From NCBI RefSeq assembly GCF_900005765.1, contig NC_041692.1, positions 1,550,001 through 1,614,000 of the forward strand: a stretch of 64,000 nucleotides of DNA. Reading direction: 5' to 3'. The notes beneath the pieces are model-generated. The model saw only the letters and a program-made list of their open reading frames with translations, was not told the origin of the DNA and did not search any database. Positions 44,569 to 55,728 of this stretch are shown piece by piece; the stretch's first letter is position 1, and every line of letters starts with the position of its first letter. This DNA is from Plasmodium relictum. Its lineage: Eukaryota; Apicomplexa; Aconoidasida; Haemosporida; Plasmodiidae. The position numbers and the translations under genes were made by a program.

Positions 44569-47321
44569 ATGCCAAGTAAATATGATGACGGTGAAAGTCG
44601 TTTAAATGAATATGAAGTTGTAAAAAAAATTGGCAATGGTAAATTTGGGGAAGTATTCTTGGTGAAACATAAGAGAACACAAGAATTTTTTTGTTGGAAA
44701 GCTATTTCATATAGAGGTTTAAAAGAAAGAGAAAAATCTCAATTAGTCATTGAAGTAAATGTTATGAGAGAATTAAAACATAAAAACATTGTTAGATATA
44801 TTGATAGATTCCTAAATAAAGCAAATCAAAAGTTATATATATTAATGGAATTTTGTGATGCAGGGGATTTATCTAGAAATATACAAAAATGTTATAAAAT
44901 GTTTGGAAAAATAGAAGAGCATGCAATTATAGATATAACAAGGCAATTATTACATGCTTTAGCATATTGTCACAACTTAAAAGATGGACCTAATGGAGAA
45001 AGAGTATTGCATAGAGATTTAAAGCCTCAGAACATATTTCTATCAACAGGAATAAGACACATAGGGAAAATAACAGCACAAGCAAATAATTTAAGTGGTA
45101 GACCTATAGCAAAAATTGGTGATTTCGGTTTAAGCAAAAATATAGGAATAGAGAGTATGGCTCATTCATGCGTTGGGACCCCATATTATTGGTCTCCTGA
45201 ATTATTATTGCATGAAACAAAAAGTTATGATGATAAAAGTGATATGTGGGCCCTTGGTTGTATTATATATGAATTATGCTCTGGTAAAACCCCTTTTCAT
45301 AAAGCAAATAATTTTTCTCAGTTAATATCTGAATTGAAGAAGGGGCCTGAATTACCAATAAAAGGGAAATCAAAAGAGTTAAATATTTTAATTAAAAATT
45401 TGTTAAACTTATCTCCAAAGGAACGACCAAGTGCTTTACAATGTTTAGGATATCAAATCATCAAAAATGTGACCCCACCTGTCATAAAGAGAAAAGATTC
45501 ATATGTAGAATTGCCTAAAATTGATAATTGTAAAGCCACAGAAATTAAGCCTTATGTTGTCTCTCAAAACGATTTATTAAATAAAGGAAGCAATGAACGT
45601 GAAAGAAGTTCAAGTTGCTTAAGTAGACAAAGTGCTAATACTATAACTAAGGATACTTTGAAATACAATCAAGATATTAATAATCCTCTTGTAATTAATG
45701 GTCAATATCCTAATAGAGAAAATAAAAAAGTCTATGATATAGAAAAAGAACGATCAACAGAGAAGGAAAAGATGAAAAGAGAATTAATAGAAAGAGAGCA
45801 ACTTGAGAGAAATAGAATGGAAAAGGAAAATACTCAGAGAAAAGCTTTAGAAATTAAATTAATGGAAAAAAAACGCTTAGAAAGAGAAAGATTAGAAAGA
45901 ATTGAAAGAGAAAAAGCAGAAATAATAGAAAGGGAAAAAATAGAAAGACTTGAAAGAGAAAGAATAGAAAGAATGGAAAGAGAAAGAATGCAAAGACTTG
46001 AAAGAGAAAGATTAGAAAGGGAGAGAATAGAAAGAGAAAGAATAGAAAGAGAAAGATTTGAAAGAGAAAGATTAGAAAGAGAAAGATTAGAAAGAGAAAG
46101 ATTAGAAAGAATAGAAAGAGAAAGAATGGAAAGAATTGAAAGAGATAAAATGCAACAAAGAATGGAGAGGGAAAGAATAGAAAAAGGACGAAGGGAAAAT
46201 TTTTTTATAAGAGGAATAGATAATAATAATATAGATCTAATGGAAAAATTAAGAATTCAATCAAAAAACCAAGAAAGTTATAATTCTTTTTCAAGAATGA
46301 AAGAAAAATATAATCATATGAATAATTTTAAAAATTATATGTATTCTAATATGAAGTCAAAAAATTATGATGATGAAAATTTAGATAAATGTGATATAAA
46401 TACTTATTTAAAAAAAAATTCCATTAGTACTATTTCCAGCAAAAATATGCAAAACTATAGCAATAATAGTACTCATATTAATAATAATTATGTTGGTATA
46501 GATGGTTATAGCGGATTTAATAATAATCAGAGCACTTTGAGCCAATATAGCAGCAATTCTGTAGAAAGTGGGAAATATAAAATTAATAATAAATATCAAG
46601 TAAATATTTCAAAGAACAATAGAGATTTGTATAATGAAAATAATGATTCTACTTGTAATAGTCCTAGATATGAAAAAAAATTTAACGATATTAATAGCAC
46701 ATGTAAAAGTAGTAGAATATCAAATGTTTATTTTAATGATAGTGCTAGAAGAAGTGTTAGTGCTTTACCACATATGAACAATCTTAGTAGACGCAAGTCA
46801 AGTGTCTATATGTGTGAACACAATGGATATAATAAAAATAATGTAGAAGAAAATAGAAATTTTAAAAATCTTGAAAAAGATAGAGAATATTTACTAGAAA
46901 AAAGAAAATTATTATTAGAAAAAGAAAAAGAAATTTATGAAAGAATGAGGCAGAACAATAATTATACGTACTCTACCATGCAAAGATATGATAGGTATAA
47001 GCAATTAAATTATTGAATTACATTGATACAAATTTTTTTATATTTACTACTATTATTAAAATTATTAACTTTTTTTTTTTTTTTTATAATAGATGTGAAA
47101 ATTTGAAAAATATGAACAAGCTAAATGAGCACAACAATAGACGCAATAGAAGCGTGTCTGTTTGTGTAAATGAACAAGAAAAAAAAAATTCATTTAGAAC
47201 GAAAAATAAACATGAGGATGATGAAAATGATTACATCTTAAGAAATAGAAATATTTATACTTTAAAAAATTTAGTACATAATAATGAAGATAATATATAT
47301 GATAGAAATTTGTATAGCTGA
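44569..47321 (+). CDS. NEK1: NIMA-related protein kinase NEK1
   Basis: Two exons: 44569-46994 and 47093-47321 (intron GTATAA ... AATAG; an Arg codon is rebuilt as AG/A), giving 884 residues. The kinase domain spans about 13-295: glycine loop GNGKFG (22-27), Lys44, HRDLKPQN (148-155), DFG (185-187) and GTPYYWSPE (203-211). The activation loop contains SMAHS (196-200), the MAPKK-like motif reported for P. falciparum Nek-1, which was shown to phosphorylate Map2 in vitro. After the kinase come linker sequence and an Arg/Glu-rich coiled coil (about 390-541) built of LERER-type pentamers, then an Asn/Ser-rich tail. NEK1 acts in schizont and gamete division. The last exon is acidic/Asn-rich and carries no domain. 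The start follows a TA-rich leader and is the first ATG in frame. Confidence 0.93.
45952..46150 (+). repeat. In-frame 15-bp minisatellite in NEK1 (LERER repeats)
   Basis: Tandem copies of a 15-base unit, roughly GAAAGAGAAAGATTA, keep frame and encode pentamers (L/I/F)ERER. The middle (about 46005-46110) is nearly perfect; the edges are diverged with Met and Gln changes. Copy number probably varies between isolates. Confidence 0.8.
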
Positions 47322-48476
47322 AGATAAAAAGAGAAAAAATATCATTTTTATTTTTATTTTATTTTATTTTTCTTTATTTTGTTCATACTTCCATCTTATA
47401 TGAAACAATTTTATATATTTTTATTTGAACATTATTATTTTACAATAGTAATTTTTTTTTCTTTTTTATGTTCTATGATTACATAGTATGGCAAAAATTT
47501 TATATAATATATATATATATATTTATGTTATTGTCATAATTTTTGTTTTTTTTTTCTTTTTTAGAATGAACAATGTAAAATAAGTGCATTTTATTTTGGA
47601 ATAAAATATGTCAAATCCATATTTATATACACTTTTTTTTTTTTTTTTTTCATAAATGAAACATATATATGTTTATATCTTAGTATAAATGTTTTAATTT
47701 GAATTTGTTTTGGTACACTTTAATAAGTATGTTGTTAATTCTATTAAAAATATTCTTTTTTTTTTTTTTATGATTTTTTTTATATTTGATTTATCAGAGT
47801 AAACGAAGACCAAAATGAATATTACATAATTTTTAAATATTTCATAACTTTTTTTTTTTTTTTCTTTCTTTTTAACAATAAATTTTAAGAATTATATTAA
47901 AATATGCAAGTATATTTTATAATTTTGTATATATTTTTGATGCACATATATTACTAATAATTTTAAATAATTTATATGTTCATATTCTAATACGTGAAAT
48001 TATCTTTATTAAAATTACAATTTTTGAATATTTTTTATTTTTTTACTTTTTTTTTTTCTATTTTTATTTTTTTCCTATTTATTTTATTTTAAAATTTTGC
48101 AAAAAACAGATAAGGAATGTTTTTAATAATACATAATTTATAACACTTTTTAATTGAAAAACTTTTTTATAAATATATGAAATAACAAAAAGTAATTCCA
48201 GATATTTTTATAGAATTTTAGATATTTTTGTATTATTTTTATTTTTTTGATTAATTGAAATTAAAAAATACAACATATTTTCATAATATATACATGTTTT
48301 TAAATAATTTTTTTCAGAACTTTGAGGTTTTTACTTGTTGTTACTATTTAATAGAGGATGAATATTAATAGTTATTAAAAAACTTATAAAAAAAAGAATG
48401 TAACAAAAATAATATCATATAAAAGCAAACATAGTACAAACACTTATCAGATGCTTAGTTTTTAATTATTTGCCAC
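47322..48476. other. Intergenic region after NEK1
   Basis: About 1.15 kb with T-rich tracts (47632-47651, 47757-47770, 47850-47864) and a TA run near 47506-47522. It probably holds the NEK1 3' UTR and the promoter of the next gene. No coding sequence is seen. Confidence 0.55.
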
Positions 48477-51400
48477 ATGGATAAATTAGAAGTAAAATTT
48501 AAAAATAAAAGTTTAATAATTTTTGAAATATTATTTTTTTATATATTTACCTCAGTGCCTTTATATATTGTTCTTTTTATTTAAAATATGTTTCCTTTTT
48601 TTATTTAACCTTTTCGAATTATATGAAATAACTAAATCAGTTTTTTTAAATAAAGTATATTAAGATGTTTCATTAAATTTATATATTTATAATTTATCTT
48701 CATAATACATAAATATTAATGAGTTTTATGAAGAATAATATTTCTATTGTATATATTTCTATGTTCACATTTATACATATATGTAAATTTTTATGTGTAA
48801 ATTTAACAGAATGCTTACATTTCAAATTTCATAATAGGACAAGAATTAATAATAGATAAATTATTATTTGAAAAAAATTATCTTAATAATAAGAGAAAAA
48901 ATAAAGTAAAAAATGGCGATAAACTGAACTATTATTTAAATGAAAAATTTAACATTTTTTTGGGATATGATAACTTTATGAGAACTGTTTTTAAAAAGAA
49001 AAAAATATTAAAAGATGATAAATTGAAAAAAAAAGAAAAAGGATATGATAAATGTAAAAAAAAAAATGATTCTTGTTATAAAAATAGTAAGGAGCACATA
49101 GAGGAATCAAATAAGATTATCAAATTAATAGAAGAAAAAAAAAATGTTCATAATAAAAATATTATAGATAACAATTATGAACAAAGCAGTAGTACAAATG
49201 CAAAAGAAAATACAAATAGAATTGAAAAAAGAAGTAGCAAAACAAAAAAGGAACATATAAATGATGTTCTTACATTGAAAGAAGATAATTATGATAAAGG
49301 CATGTCAAATATAAAGAACAAGGAAAGGCAATATATAACTAATAAAGGAGAAAATAACAATAAATTAGAAATCATTGATAACAATAAGAACAAATTAGAA
49401 GGAAAAAATTATATAAAGTTATATAATAATGATAATATTATGAAAGAAAAAAAAAATGAAATAATGACCTTTCAATCTGATAATATTCAAAAAGACCTTA
49501 TGGATTATAATAATTATGTTAATATCTCAGATTTAAAGAATGACAAAAATGAAATTTCTGACTATTTTCAAGAAATTTCATCCCTTAGTCCATCATCCAG
49601 TTATTCTGATGCTAGTGAAATATCTAATATTTCACCTGACATGTTATGTTTTGAAAAACAGTTTAAATATATATATGATATGTATAAACAAAATGATAAA
49701 AATGTATTTCTGTTTTATAATCCACCTGTATGCAAATGTATTAATAAAACATTAAAAGAAAAATATTTTCGTAATCTAAATATAAAATATCCATGCTTAT
49801 TTAATTGCTCATTTAATAATGAAAATAGAGATATAAAAAAAATTGAAGAAAGCAACAAGGAAGATAATAAAAATGAGAATAAAATATTTGCATATAGTGA
49901 AATAGCTTCTGATGCTGTAGAAATTAAATTATATGCAAAAGCATTTTTTGAATTTTATTTTTTTGAAAAATATTTTAATAATAGAAAATATGATAATGTA
50001 TTAAACTTTTATGATAATTTTGATGATAATATCATAAAGGAATGTAAAGAAAAAAAAGAAAAAGCAGAAATAGAAAATGAAATAAAAAAAATAGATGAAC
50101 AAAAAAAGGATATGTATAAATCATATGAAAATGATGAAGCAAATATAGATACAAAATCAAATAAAACAAATGATAATATAAATGAAATTAAAGATACATC
50201 TTATTTTCCATTTAATATAGAAGAAATGTTGAAATTATATTTTGATAAGTGTTTATATAAAATAATTAAAAGGAAATCAAAGACATGTGATAATAATACA
50301 TGTTGTGGTTTATTATATATACCTTATAGCTACATTGTTGTTATATTGAATAGAAAAGTTGAGAATTTAACTTATGCTTGTAACAATTTAAATATTCCAT
50401 CAAATACCGATATTTATTATAATAACAAAAAAAATGTTATAACTGTGTGTACAAAAAATTCTGAACATGAATTTTTCTGTTATTATTGTCTAAAACAAAA
50501 TAGTTACGTGAAAAATATTTTAATTTATGATGTCTATTTTGAAGGCTTTATACCTTTTTTTAAACCAATACTTAATTTAAAAAATAAAAAAAATCAAGAA
50601 AAAATTCTCAATTATATAAATTATAATAAGAACATGAATTTATCCATTGTCTTTTTTTTGACTAATTCTACGAAATGTGAGAAAAAAAATTTAAGTGATT
50701 GTTCAAGTTATTTTAAGTCAAAATCTTATTCAAATATAATGAATGAAAAAAAAAAAAAAACAGAAAAAGAAAAAGAGAATGAAGATGAAAATGAAAATAA
50801 AAATGAAAGAGAGAAAATAGAAGAAGAAAAAAAAGAAACAAAAAAGGAAAATGATACAGAAGAAACAAAAATGAAAGAAAACTTTGGAAAATATTTTTAT
50901 GATGAAGAAACATTAAAAAAAAAATATGATGAAATAAAAAGTATGAAGTTAAGAATATGCAGAATATATAATATAAATCATCGAAATGAATATAAAAGCA
51001 TTAATTCTCAAAAGAAATACTTAAATTTAAATAATGAAAATGAAGATGATGACATTGAAAATTATTTCTCCAATATATGTAATGGTAACGAAGTAATAAA
51101 TAATATGAATATAAAGATGGTTGTTGACAAAATTATTAAAATTGTAAACAAAAAAGATAATATTTGTAATGAAAAATGTATATATAATAATTACAATAAT
51201 TCTAATATGAAAAATAAAGAAGTGCAAATATATTTATGTGAATCAATTAACTCATTTGGATTTGATAGACGCCCTTTGTGTGTAAAAAAAAGAGAAGTTA
51301 TTTTATCATCTTATGTTCACTTTCATAAAATTATTAGTAATTATTTCATGTACAAAAATAGTAAATGTTTAGATAATATAATTAAAAATGAATTAAATGA

Positions 51401-52238
51401 AGACGTTTTTAAAAAAGAAATAATGAAAAGCCAAATATTAAAATGGGAAGATAACATTGAAAAGTCACAAATTAAGCAAACGGAGAATGATTTAAGTAGT
51501 ATTTTATTTAAAGATGAAAATTTTACTTCAGAAAATATTGAAAATGAAAATTCTAACGTTGCCAATTCTAATACTTATAGTGATAAGAAAGAAAGATTTG
51601 CGTGGAAAATATTTTCAGAAGAAAAAAATAAAAATAAAAATAAATGTGTAGATTATATATTTAATGATACCTTTTTTATTTTTAATGATAATTCTGATTT
51701 ATATACAAATGAAGAATACAAAAAAAATAAATTAGAAAATTTAAGTAAGGTAAATGAAAATAATAGAAATAAAATTATAAGAAATCCAAATAATTACATA
51801 TGGGATAAGATATGCACCAATTTTTTGCAAAGCTTATTTAATATATATGTTTGTTCATATTTAATGAAACAAAATAATTATAGTTTATATGAAATAGAAA
51901 AAAAGAAAAGAAATTTTTTTAAAAAATTTCCATACGAAAAGAAATTAAGTATTATAAAAAAATATTACTATTATCTGTTTAATATTTATAAAAATAGATT
52001 TGATATAAATTTAAATAAAGAAGAAGAAAACACGATACACAAAAATAATTGGATAAACGAAGATTCCTATTTATTGAATAATAATTCAAAAAAGAGAAAA
52101 AATGAAGAAAATATTAATAAAAATGACATAAAAAAATTTTTTTATGATAAAGATGAATATATTACGAAATTCACTAATAACAATAATGATAATGATAATA
52201 AGAACTGCCATATAGATAAAAAAGTAAAAAAAATCTAG
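48477..52238 (+). CDS. Unknown Plasmodium protein with probable 5-codon first exon
   Basis: The long frame is open from 48807 but has no ATG until 48978. A clean model uses a tiny first exon 48477-48491 (MDKLE), an intron GTAAAA...AACAG (48492-48809, phase 0), then 48810-52238, giving 1147 residues. The alternative is a start at 48978. The N-terminal 250 residues and several later stretches are Lys/Asn/Glu low complexity. Denser blocks are at about 310-345 (FYNPPVCKCIN), 370-400, and about 515-610 (CGLLYIPYSYIVVILN, then CTKNSEHEFFCYYC and YFEGFIPFFKPIL), and a later short block reads GFDRRPLCVKK. Clustered cysteines hint at a zinc-binding or structured core, but I recognise no family. It is followed by a same-strand pseudouridine synthase gene. 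Confidence 0.65.
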
Positions 52239-53335
52239 CATATTAGTGGGAGTTTTTTTTCTATATCAATTAAAAGAATATATCCTATAAATTTGTATGT
52301 ATTTATAAAATTTACTAGAAACAAAAAAAAAAAATACATATTTAAAATTTTAATTTTCCATTAAAACATGTAAATATTAAAATGATACTTTTTAATGAAT
52401 TTTATAAAGTATCTTTTTTCATTTGTTTTTGAAATATATATTTAGGTGAATTATATTTTTTTTTTTATTTTTAATTTTTTTTTTTCATTTATTTTAATTT
52501 AAAAAATAAAAAAAATAAAAAAAATAAAAAAAATAAATTTTTGCTAAGATTTATCTTAAAATTATAATTAAAACTATTTAAATGTTGATATAAAGAATTG
52601 AAAAACATTCTATGGAAATATATATATGAATATATATTGAATTCATTTACGAAATATGGTTATTTATAAAAATATAATAAAAATATTTTTAATATATGCA
52701 TTAATTGTTCTCTTTTAATTTAGTAAATAATTATAATATCTAATGCCATACATATGAAAAATTTTATTATTTATGGATTTATGGAACAAATAATTCTTGT
52801 ATCGATAAAATTCATACTACCAAAATATATGAAAAAAAATTACTACTTTTTTTCTACTTTTAAAGAATTGTAAAAAATAAAGTAAAACGCATATTATTTT
52901 ATGCATATAATAATTTTAATTGACACTAAAATAACATTTATGTATACAACTAAATAATAATTTTAATATAATATAAAAATATCTCCTTTTAATTTGTGAA
53001 TAAAAGTTTTATATAGATTTTACTTCTTAAAATACATTTTTTTTTTTTTTTTTCTTCAGATATATTTTATTTCATTATTTTAAAAAAGAAATAATTTTTA
53101 ACAAAAAAAAAAAAAATATAACTTTTTATATATATTCATACATTTTGTTTATTTATTTTTATAATTAAGGTATACACGAAAGTGTATGTTTTTTTTAAAG
53201 AAATATTATGAAATATATTCATAATTTCGTTTAAAAAAAATATATGAATTAAAACATATTCTTCTTATTACCACATTAAGTGTATTTAAATTATCTTTTT
53301 TTTTTTTTTTTATTATTTCAAAAATGTGAAAAATC
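52239..53335. other. Intergenic region upstream of second pseudouridine synthase
   Basis: About 1.1 kb. It includes a short octamer repeat of T+A7 (52501-52537), A- and T-runs, and no coding or RNA gene that I can support. Confidence 0.55.
52501..52537. repeat. (TAAAAAAA)n octamer repeat
   Basis: Four tandem T+A7 units, in the 3' flank of the upstream gene. A simple A-tract repeat of the kind common in Plasmodium spacers. Confidence 0.7.
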
Positions 53336-54726
53336 ATGTTTCCAGCAGTTCAATTAAAAAAAACGTATATTATTTTACGCCTTTTACAATTTTAAAAAAA
53401 TTTAGATAAAATTAAATATTACTTTATCACATATACATATTTATATTTTTTTTTTATATATGTATATATATTTGTAGAGTATTCTTAAGACTTTCAAAAA
53501 TACTTTCATTATCATCGATTACATCAAGAAGTAAAGCTCAGGATCTAATAAAAAGTGGAAAAATTAAGGTTAAAAAAAATTTATATGTTTTTTTTTTTTA
53601 TTATAAAAAGAATAAATACAAATGTTTTATTTTTCTCCAATTTTTTTAATAGGTAAATAATCAAATAATAAATAAAAATGTTTTAATAGATGTAAATTCT
53701 AATATTGAAATAAATGGGATTAAAGTAAATGTAGACATAAGAACTAAATTATGGGGTATATACAAACCAAAACATGTTTTTTGCAATACAGATAAAAATT
53801 ATGAATATGAAGAAAAAGAAATTATTAATAATAAGAGGATGCTAAAAGAAAATAAGATAAACTATCTAAACTATGATGATAAAACACATATTAAATATCT
53901 AAATGGTTGTAATAATAATAATAATAATAATGGTAAAATGGCATTAAGTTACAATAATTATAATAAGACATTAATTATGAAAGATAATTCATTAATAAAA
54001 AATGAAACAAGAATTCCTAAAACTTCTGATCGAATTTTTTTAGAACATAATAAAAAAGGATTATTAGTAAATAATAACATAAAAGTACCAAACCATTCAA
54101 AACTTAATATGAATATATTTGACTATATACGAAAAAAAAATATATTGTATGAAAAAAAAAATAAAATAAACAATTATATACCTGAGCATTTAATTATTAT
54201 TAATAGTCTTGATTCTTATAGTGAAGGAATAGTTTTATTTACTAATGACGGAGATTTTGCAAAAAATTTAAAAAATATGAATAATAATATATTAACAACG
54301 TACTTAATAAAAGTGCAAGGTGAACTTTCTCACGAAAAATTAAAATTGTTAGAAAAAGGGTGCACTGTAAGAAATATACATATCTCACCATTAAGTGTAG
54401 AAATAATAAAATCAAAATTCATGAGTAAATGGATTAAATTTACATATGTAGAGAAATCAAAAGCAGACTTGGATTTTTTGTTTTCTAAATATAATCTAGA
54501 CATAAGAAAATGCAAAAGATTTTCATTTGGACCTTATAAATCATCAGATTTATCTGAAGATTTTTTCATGCCTTTAAAAGTGCATTCAACAATTAATCAT
54601 TTATTACCTAAATATACATCAAAATTAACCTTAACTGAACCAGATGGTAATATCGTAACAGATTCTAATGAAAAATATGTATACGTAAAAAATTATTTAC
54701 AAAATTCACTAATTCAAAACATATAA
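53336..54726 (+). CDS. Pseudouridine synthase, RsuA/RluB type (three exons)
   Basis: Exons 53336-53364, 53478-53568 and 53653-54726, giving 397 residues. The first two introns restore phase exactly: donor GTATAT with TTGTAG acceptor (Thr codon), then GTTAAA with AATAG (phase 0). The short exons encode an S4 RNA-binding domain: RLSKILSLSSITSRSKAQDL, IKSGKIK, then VNNQIINKNVLIDVNSNIEI. The catalytic part starts IYKPKHVFCN, then, after an Asn-rich insert of about 120 residues, SLDSYSEGIVLFTND with catalytic D227 and YLIKVQGELS. The usual Arg before the LD is replaced by Ser. It makes pseudouridine in RNA, probably ribosomal. The N-terminus gives no clear transit peptide, so its compartment is unknown. 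The donor at 53569 is weak, but the S4 fold continues across it. Confidence 0.82.
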
Positions 54727-55728
54727 AAGAAATATAAATGGTTAATATAGAAAAAAAAAAAAAAAAATACATAAATAAAAATTGATCTAAATGTAGAAAA
54801 TTTTTCAAAAAACCATTTTTCTTTTTTTTTTTTTTATATGTTTTTGTTTAAAAGATATAGACTAACTACAGAAAAAATATGGCAAGAATAAAGTAAAAAA
54901 TTATTTTTAGTTTTTTTTCTTTATTTTTTTACTTATGATTTTTTTTTTTCTTCCTTTCTTCTTTTTATCAGGTTTTATTTCTTTTTATTTGTTTCTACTT
55001 TTTTTTTAAAAATAATATATACTTATTAATATTATTCTTAAAAAAAAATTAATATTTTTTATTTTTGCTTACTAAATCACAAAAATTTCTATTTTAGTCA
55101 AATATATAAGTGTTTCCAAAATTGCTTTCATTGTACATATTCTAATGAAAAAATAACACTAAGAATAAAATGAAATAAAGTAAAAAAAAATTATATAAAA
55201 AAAAAAAAAAATAAATAAATCGTACGACCTATTTAAAATTTCTAAAAGTTAAATTTATGTATATATATATATAAGCCTAAAAAATATTATTATAAGAAAA
55301 ATGTTTTTTATAAAAAAAATAATTTCTTTATTTTTATGTGAAGCAAATATTCCTATTTCTATTTTATTCATAATTATATATTTTTTGCAAAGTTTTTTTA
55401 ACTTAAATTATATTTTCATATATTCTATATAATATTAAAAGTATAGATATTATACTTGATAATTATAATTTATCTCTTTGTTCAAACTAATATATAATTA
55501 ATGAAAAATTTAATAAATTTTCTTTGTATTTTTCTTCAGATCAAAGAAAATTGTCTAAAAACTGATGTGAATTTTCATTAGATTGTAACAGTGAAGCTAT
55601 TAATTGTATATTTATTTCTAACTTTTATTTTTTTTCAATAATTAAATTAAAAATTCATGTGATACTATTAAATATTCACACAAAAAAAAGTATTTTTTTA
55701 ATATTCATTTATTTTAATTTTTTTCTTT
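54727..55728. other. Convergent intergenic region before MSP9
   Basis: About 1 kb between the pseudouridine synthase and MSP9 3' ends, holding both 3' UTRs. A-runs near 54750-54766 and 55198-55211 and a TA run at 55260-55272. No gene is seen. Confidence 0.55.

Noticed and set aside
47013-47092. Upstream part of a frame containing the NEK1 second exon
   Set aside because: It is intron: a poly-T acceptor at 47091-47092 and matching phase with the GTATAA donor show that only 47093-47321 is exon.
48477-48584. Standalone 35-residue membrane-like peptide starting MDKLEVKFK
   Set aside because: The hydrophobic part falls in the intron of a better model, in which only MDKLE is coding.
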